Part shown: positions 6,507 through 11,735 of the stretch, piece by piece
Position numbering within the stretch: position 1 is the first letter of the stretch
How the letters are laid out: each line of letters opens with the position of its first letter
Assembly (NCBI GenBank): GCA_019677205.1
Contig: JAAMXY010000141.1
Coordinates: forward strand, 1 to 11,735
DNA length: 11,735 nucleotides
Reading direction: 5' to 3'
DNA from: Pinguiococcus pyrenoidosus
Lineage: Eukaryota > Sar > Pinguiophyceae > Pinguiochrysidales > Pinguiochrysidaceae
Translations under genes and position numbers: made by a program
The notes under the pieces: model-generated
Databases searched by the model: none
What the model saw: only the letters and a program-made list of their open reading frames with translations
What the model was told of the DNA's origin: nothing

Positions 6507-8507
6507 ATGCATGCGCTGCTGGGCGGGCGCCGCAGCGGCAATGAGAGGGGCTATGGACTTTTGAATGTGTTGGGCGCCATCGGCGATCTCTGCTTTCTCG
6601 TGGCGCTGCAGCTGGCACGCTGCATTGGCGCCATTCTCCAGCTGGTGTATGGCCTCGGTGGGGTGCTCGGCCTCAAGGCGCTTCTGAACGTGGGGGTGGA
6701 GAACGAGGCGGGCGACAACGCCACCAGCGACGACATCAACAAGGGCGCATTCGACTTCGACTGGGGCGTCGCAGCGCAGTTTCTGCTCCTGCTGCTCACG
6801 CTGCTCCCCTTTGCGTTCTTGAACCAGCGCTGGCTCGCGCTGCTCTGCCTCAGCTTTGCGCTCTGCTACGCGCTCCTCATCCGCCGGGATCGGCGGCGGA
6901 ACTGCAGAGATCCCAATCTCGAGGCGCTGGACCGGCGCTTTCCGCCGCCGCTGCTGCCGCTGCTCGGGCTCTGCTACGCAGGCGTGGCCACCGTCTTGGG
7001 CATGGCGGCGCACAAGCTGCAGGGACCGCCCCTTTGCTTCGCACGATGCAAGACATGCCTCGGTCGATGGAAGGCGGCCGTCTTCTTCCAGCGCAACGAG
7101 ACGGACCTGCTCGACGGCGCCGACGTGGGAGACTACTACGAGGCCGAGCAGGTCTGGATGTCGTCGCAGGACGATGACGTCAACGCCGAGCTGGACGACG
7201 CCGACCCGGCGGCCTACTGCGGCGCGGCGAATGGCGCCGAGCTGGTGGGCTTCTTCGCCGTGGCCCAGTCCGCGACCTTCATCTTTCTGAGCGGCATCGT
7301 GGTGATCATCGTCTGCTTGGCGTGGAGCCTCAGCAACTTCGAGAAGAACAAGCGCAAGGAGGCGGTCAAGTGGCTGAAGACGGAGAACTGCCTAGCATTC
7401 GCGCTGCGCGAGGAGCTGTGCCTCAAGGTCGGCCCGCCGGGGACGGACCCCCGCGTTTCGTTGGACCGGGAATGGATCTACTGCGGCATCGGGTAGGCGG
7501 ACGAGACGCGCGCGCCTCGAGGCAGAAACTTGCACCCCTGATGGCTCTTCGCCCTTCTCTCTTGCTGCAGGTTCGCGCTTGCGTTCTCGAACCTGGGTCT
7601 CAAGCGGTGGAGGGACCTCAACTACTCGAAGCGCTGGACGTACCTCTACGTCCTCCTGCACATATGCATAACGTTCATCTCCTTCATGCTCATTCACGTC
7701 GGGTTCTACGGGCGGCTCCGCGTCTTGTACCTCCGGAGCCTCTCGAGAACGAAGCTCCTGACGCAGCAGCTTTCCGAGATTCTGAAGAGCGAAGAAGAGA
7801 TCGACGCCCAGAAGGTGGAGGAGGGCCGCGCGTACAACAGTGGCAATGAGTACGACCTCGAGGACGACTACGGCCTCTTCATGCCGGAGGCGCAGCCCGT
7901 GGATCGGTTCTCAGACTCGGAGGTGCCCGTGGTCGACTCCATCGACCCCGTGAACAGCAACATCTCGCTCACGCGCGCAGGAAGCATCTCGAACTCGAGC
8001 TTGCAGGGCGCGGAGCAAGTGGAGAAGTTCATCTTGTGCGTCGACGCGCAGCGGAGCAGCGAAGGCCGGCGCCTGGAGGCCTGGTGGACCGAGCGGCTGT
8101 TTGTATTCATCACGGACATCACGTTGGACTACTCCATGGCGGGGCTTGGAATGTCCACCACCTTCGTGCTCGTCCTTGCGCTGTTTGCGCTCGTGTCGAT
8201 CCAGCTCTGGAACGAGGGCTTCTGGGGCTTGCTGGCGCCACCGGCTTCCTACTGCGTCTGTGGCATCTCGTACATGGTCTACTGCATGTACCAGATGTTG
8301 GAGATCGCCAAGGAGACCTACTGCGAGCAGCAGAACCACGGCGAGTATCTGAGCCGCTACCGCGCGATGCTTCAGCCAAACTCGGCCAAGGTGGACTACG
8401 TGAATTCCATGCTGGTGCAGATCCGGGAGTACGACCCGCTGCCGACGGTCATGGGCTTCCCCATCCGGCCCAAGGGACCGCACATGTTCGACGCGGACAG
8501 GGCATAG
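6507..8507 (+). CDS. Unrecognised multi-pass membrane protein (640 aa, one intron)
   Basis: I do not recognise this family. Exons 6507-7492 and 7571-8507 join in frame to 640 aa. Hydrophobic segments suggest 8-10 membrane helices, roughly at residues 18-36, 39-60, 87-106, 108-125, 148-166, 246-275, 325-340, 350-375, 518-542 and 548-572. Asn-linked sequons in the loops at 71 (NAT) and 197 (NET) suggest those loops are lumenal or extracellular. The loop at 170-245 also carries a Cys-x3-Cys-x2-Cys cluster (residues 177-184) and an acidic run. A basic stretch (127-145) and a 140-residue acidic, Ser-rich segment (about 378-515) are probably cytosolic. The tail after 573 is polar and ends without a recognisable signal. 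The ATG at 6507 (A at -3) begins just before the first helix. An in-frame ATG at 6336 would add 57 Arg/Ser/Cys-rich residues that look non-coding. Stop is TAG at 8505. Function unknown; a channel or transporter cannot be inferred from topology alone. Confidence 0.8.
7493..7570 (+). other. Spliceosomal intron (78 nt) in the membrane-protein gene
   Basis: Donor CATCGG|GTAGGC, acceptor after a pyrimidine tract ending CTCTTGCTGCAG, with a CTGAT-like branch site near 7539-7543. Without splicing the frame ends at once in a TAG that overlaps the donor (7494-7496). With it, codon 329 is completed as GG|G and the frame runs on for 311 more residues with further membrane helices. The 78-nt length is not a multiple that matters for frame, because retention stops translation immediately. 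Confidence 0.88.
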
Positions 8508-8638
8508 AGCGAGACACACAGGCGCACGGATGGAGCAGGCAAGGGAAGGCGATTGCGTCGAACGAAGCTTCGGTTCGGTGACCCGGTCGGCTTTCTATCG
8601 CTGCCAGGTCTGCTGCACACGAGAGATGGATGCGATCT
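8508..8638. other. Short gap between convergent genes, with a hairpin
   Basis: Only 131 bases separate the stop codons of the plus-strand membrane-protein gene and the minus-strand TOG gene. No AATAAA is seen on either strand. An imperfect inverted repeat at 8559-8577 (outer arms CGAAC/GTTCG around GAAGCTTC) could fold in both transcripts. The two 3' UTRs probably overlap. Confidence 0.6.
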
Positions 8639-11600
8639 TCACACGATCAGTGCTTGGACCTCACCGGGGACCTGCGAATGATGCACGATGTCCTTCCAGC
8701 TCTCCCCGAAGGCCTCCTTCAGCGACTTCACGATCTGCTGCCCTTGGTGGTGGGACGCGCCGGAGCGGTCCCGGAGCACGGCCGCCACTGCAGGGGGCAC
8801 GTACTTGCTGACCAGCATGGGTCGCTTCTCGTACACGTCTGCGGACACGGGAGCGAGGTGCGGCATCATCGTTTCTCGCATCCGCTGGTTGCCATGCTCA
8901 ACGAGGGAAGCAATCGGCTGCAGGACTCTTGTGGAGTCGACCCTGGCGATGAAGTCCCGAAGCGTCTCATGAGCACTTCTTTGCGCTCCCCTCCTCGCGC
9001 TGACACAAGCGCCCGCCAGAGTTGGCACTGCGGAAGGTGCGAAGTCGCTGAGATGCTGCTGATGCCGCGACAGGGATGGGAAGACGCGGTCCTTCAGCTC
9101 GGTGAGCGCGTGCGCCATCAGCTTCGGGTTGGGGTCGGCAACGCACTCCACCAGCGCGTCGAAGGCCTTCGGAAGCTTCCCGGCCGCCGCAAACTCGGCT
9201 GTATGCTGGCAGACGATGTCGGCGAGGCGGTCAAACGAGGCCTTGCGTTCCGTCCACGTCGAGCTCAGCAGCTGCCGATAGACTTCCGGCAACTCTTCAA
9301 ACTCGGGAATCTGCTTCGCCATTGTCGTTCTTCTCCGAGGCGCCGACTTCGAATTCGCCCGGTGCTTCGTAGGCGGCGATGCCTGCTCCCTTGGCAGATG
9401 CTCCGCCTCTCTGCGCCGGGCGGGTCTCGCCTCGTCGGAGTTGGATCGCCTCAACGGCATCTCTGCCAGGGTTGGTTGGGTGGACAGCGAAGAGTGATTC
9501 GCGGTGGACGCCCTCGATGCTTGCGTCCCACGCCGCTGCGTTGCCTCCAGAGGGTTGGGATTGGCCTCGATGCGGGCGACCACGGCGGGATCCACGTACT
9601 TTGCTATCTCGCTTCTCAGGGACAGCTCAGGGTCGAGCAGGATCGTTAAGGAGCCTCGGGCGTACTGTCGTGCGGTCGAGTTGCTGTCCGTAAGGAGCTG
9701 AGAGATCCGCTGTAGCAGACGCTCGAGCTCCTTCTTGTCGGACCCGAGCAGGTGGCCCAGACCTTTCAGGGACTTGTACAGTGCATACGCGGCCTTGCCT
9801 CGGATGGCAGCGCTCCGGTGACCGCTGCATTGCGCAAACGCCGCGGCCGGGCGGTAGCCCGTGCCATTCGCGATCACGGCGTCTATTGCGAAGTCTGCTT
9901 GCTCCGACAGGAATCCGGACGTATCGGCACTGCGCTTCAGCAGGATGGCGGCAGCCCGTGGGATCTGCGCGTCCAGCGAGGCGCCCAATCCGGTCCATAG
10001 ATCGACGCAAGCAAGAGTCGCATTCTTGACCACTGCGGATCGGAGGTTGTGCTCAGCAACGCCCAGCACGGCCCTGCATATTTCATTGCCATGGTCCCGG
10101 AGGAGGTTGGTGTGATGCAACGCGAGGCACCGCACGTTGTTCATGAGCTGAAACACGCCGGGCCACTCGTCATTCTCGAGATTCTTCAACACCGAGGCCA
10201 GGAGCTGCTTTGGCTTCGGGCTCGGAGCAACGTCTTCGCTCGCGAGGTACCTCAGCTGGCCGGTCTTGCCATCCTCATGCCCGTCGACGCAGGCGGGAGC
10301 CCCGCGCTCCGCTCCGGGGTCTGCGTCCTCAGAATCGATGTCGACCGTCCGGCGGCCGTACTGCTTCCGCGACCTCCCCTTCGGCGGAGGCCTCGGGCTG
10401 GCTCCCAGCCCCTGTCTGCGCTGCGGTGACGCAAAGCCTTCGCTCTCGTCGGACTCCGCGACGCGCGAACTGCGGGCCGAGCTGTAGCCTGCACTTTCGG
10501 ACGGGGTCGCCATCTCGGTGTAGACGTCTGGCCTCATGGGCCGGATCGGACGATTGTCGGGATCGCTTGGCACGCTTTCCGACTGCCCCCGACGCAGATC
10601 TCTCCGGCGCTTGAAGCTGCCCTGCCTGAGGGTGTTGCTCGCACGAGCACTCGGGCTCTGGTGGGCTGAAACAGATCGGCGGACGTGGGCGCGATTCTGC
10701 TCCCGGCTTTTCAGCGATGCGAGCTTCGACCTATCCAGCGAGGTTGGCGCCGTCTTCGGACTCATCCCCGTTCTCGCTCCTGGGCTCGCCGCCTCCTCTG
10801 GCGGAAGTCGCCGACGGCGGAGGAAAGCCGAGCTCCCGTCATCCCTTGCTGCGGAGCTGCAATCGATGGAAGGATTACGGACGGAAAAAGAAGGGAGGCA
10901 ACTCTGCGTTAGGCGAAGCGCCGAAAGGACCGTGTGATGCATCGTTCCAGAAGTACCTCCGATTGGCAGCTCCTCTCGTAGATCTGACGAGCGGGCTTCG
11001 CTTAGGATCGGAGCTTCTGCTTGCCGTGGTGCCCCAGTCGTCATTCACTATTGGCGTCGACGGATCAGAGCTCAGGTTCTCGCTGTCCCGGGCCGCCCGC
11101 CTCCTGGCCTTCGGCGTCCCCATTGCGCTGCTGCCGTCCAGCTGCCGAACGCGCCCAGCGTCTCCGGCGGACGCCTCGTGCTGCAGCCAGACTGGTGCCT
11201 CCTGATCCACACTCCGGCTCTGCCGCCCGTCGTCGCGGCTGAGCCAGCGAGGACGGCCGCCGCCTCGAATCTGCTTCTCGCTGCGTTGCTTCGTGGTCAG
11301 CTGCGGTTCCGTCGAGAGGGACTTGGAACTCCTGTGTCGTTGTGAAGCAAAATTTTTGCGCTTCTAAGCTCATCGCATGCTCTCGCACCACGGCAAAGCA
11401 AAGGTGGTACCTGATCTTCCCTTGCTCCTCGGCCTTTGCATCTTCATTCACCGCGGCCCGCGACGTCGACGCCTCGGATATGCGGATGGCCAGCTTGCGC
11501 ATCTCCCCATCCCGCAGATTTCCCCTCTCCCCCAGAAGCTGGATCACAAGGTTTTCGGACTTTCGCCGTCGGGCCTCGACGCCGGACGGCGCCACCTTGG

Positions 11601-11735
11601 CCACCGCGCACAGGGCATCCATTGCGGCCTGCCGGATCTTCTCGCTCTGGTCTTGGAGACCGGGAGCGACGCAGAGAACACAAGACTCCCAGCTCTCTCG
11701 TGAAACATGATAATCTTCTTCCGATCGAATAATGT
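8639..11735 (-). CDS. TOG-array protein, crescerin/TOGARAM-like (5'-truncated, 3 exons)
   Basis: Probable tubulin-binding HEAT/TOG protein of the crescerin (CHE-12/TOGARAM) family, which acts on ciliary microtubules. Predicted exons on the minus strand are 11735-11411, 11331-10957 and 10856-8639, giving at least 971 residues with the N-terminus outside the window. Numbering from the edge, residues about 15-75 look like the last helical repeats of an upstream TOG domain. Residues 76-440 are a basic Ser/Arg/Pro linker. About 445-652 is a TOG domain beginning with an LxNDEW-like helix and containing NVRCLALHH and LRSAVVKNA, typical of the family's third TOG. About 655-740 is a second basic linker, and about 745-970 is a C-terminal TOG-like domain. 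TOG, long linker, then two C-terminal TOGs matches TOGARAM better than CLASP or XMAP215. Stop is TGA at 8641. The first ~30 codons at the edge could instead include an intron end: a pyrimidine tract and CAG precede 11646. Confidence 0.72.
10857..10956 (-). other. Intron (100 nt) joining TOG gene exons 2 and 3
   Basis: Donor GGAG|GTACTT and acceptor TCGATTGCAG|C on the minus strand, with a CCTAAC branch-like site and a long pyrimidine tract before the acceptor. Both sides are phase 2 (AG|C), so removal fuses two frames that are otherwise incompatible and skips an in-frame stop. Unspliced, the 3' frame starts only at an ATG at 11044 directly preceded by TGA. Confidence 0.7.
11332..11410 (-). 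other. Intron (79 nt) joining TOG gene exons 1 and 2
   Basis: Donor ATCAG|GTACCA and acceptor ACGACACAG|G on the minus strand, both phase 2 (AG|G). The intron contains a TAG in the downstream frame. Beyond the junction the upstream frame turns into Arg/Gly/Ala-rich shadow sequence, while the downstream frame reads as a Ser/Lys/Glu linker. The pyrimidine tract is weaker than in the other introns. Size and GTAC donor match the next intron of the same gene. Confidence 0.62.

Noticed and set aside
10850-11420. Frameshifted pseudogene explanation for the TOG gene
   Set aside because: Both frame changes coincide with matched-phase GT...AG introns of locally typical length that remove stops, which is simpler than two independent indels.
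1-11735. tRNA, rRNA, transposon, CRISPR or prophage features
   Set aside because: I looked on both strands and saw no cloverleaf or rRNA-like stretch, no transposase or reverse transcriptase motifs, no terminal repeats with target duplications and no direct-repeat/spacer array. The 19-bp heptamer array has spacers far too short for CRISPR.

Overview
The window looks like nuclear DNA of a GC-rich, gene-dense, intron-poor single-celled eukaryote. The evidence is GT...AG introns of about 80-100 nt, a 5-kb intronless ABC transporter gene with a full eukaryotic MRP layout, Kozak-like start contexts (purine at -3, usually G at +4) and AT-rich intergenic promoters. A tubulin-binding TOG-array protein resembling the ciliary crescerin/TOGARAM family suggests a lineage that makes cilia or flagella, such as a flagellate alga, stramenopile or other protist. 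The species cannot be named from the sequence.

Layout, left to right. (1) 1-172, minus strand: probable first coding exon of a gene running off the left edge. Its N-terminus has a Golgi coiled-coil (golgin-84-like) flavour, with a putative 82-nt intron; this is tentative. (2) 173-787: non-coding, holding the presumed promoter of that gene and the 3' UTR of the next, with a 14-bp tandem duplication beside the next stop codon. (3) 788-5764, minus: single-exon ABCC/MRP-type full transporter of 1658 aa. (4) 5765-6506: divergent intergenic region containing an upstream ORF, an AT-rich island with a TATA-like element, and an exactly 19-bp-periodic array of TCTGTCC heptamers closed by an inverted copy. 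(5) 6507-8507, plus: an unrecognised multi-pass membrane protein of 640 aa, interrupted by a 78-nt intron. (6) 8508-8638: a 131-bp gap between convergent genes. (7) 8639 to the right edge, minus: a TOG-array (crescerin/TOGARAM-like) protein, 5'-truncated by the window. Its reading frame is restored across three exons by two phase-2 introns of 100 and 79 nt.

The genes do not form a functional cluster. Their products point to membrane transport, an orphan membrane protein, ciliary microtubules and perhaps Golgi tethering. I found no RNA gene, transposon, CRISPR array, virus or toxin. The most unusual signals are the 19-bp-spaced heptamer array upstream of the orphan membrane-protein gene, that gene itself, and the Gly/Asn/His/Gln minisatellite in the linker after the first nucleotide-binding domain of the transporter.
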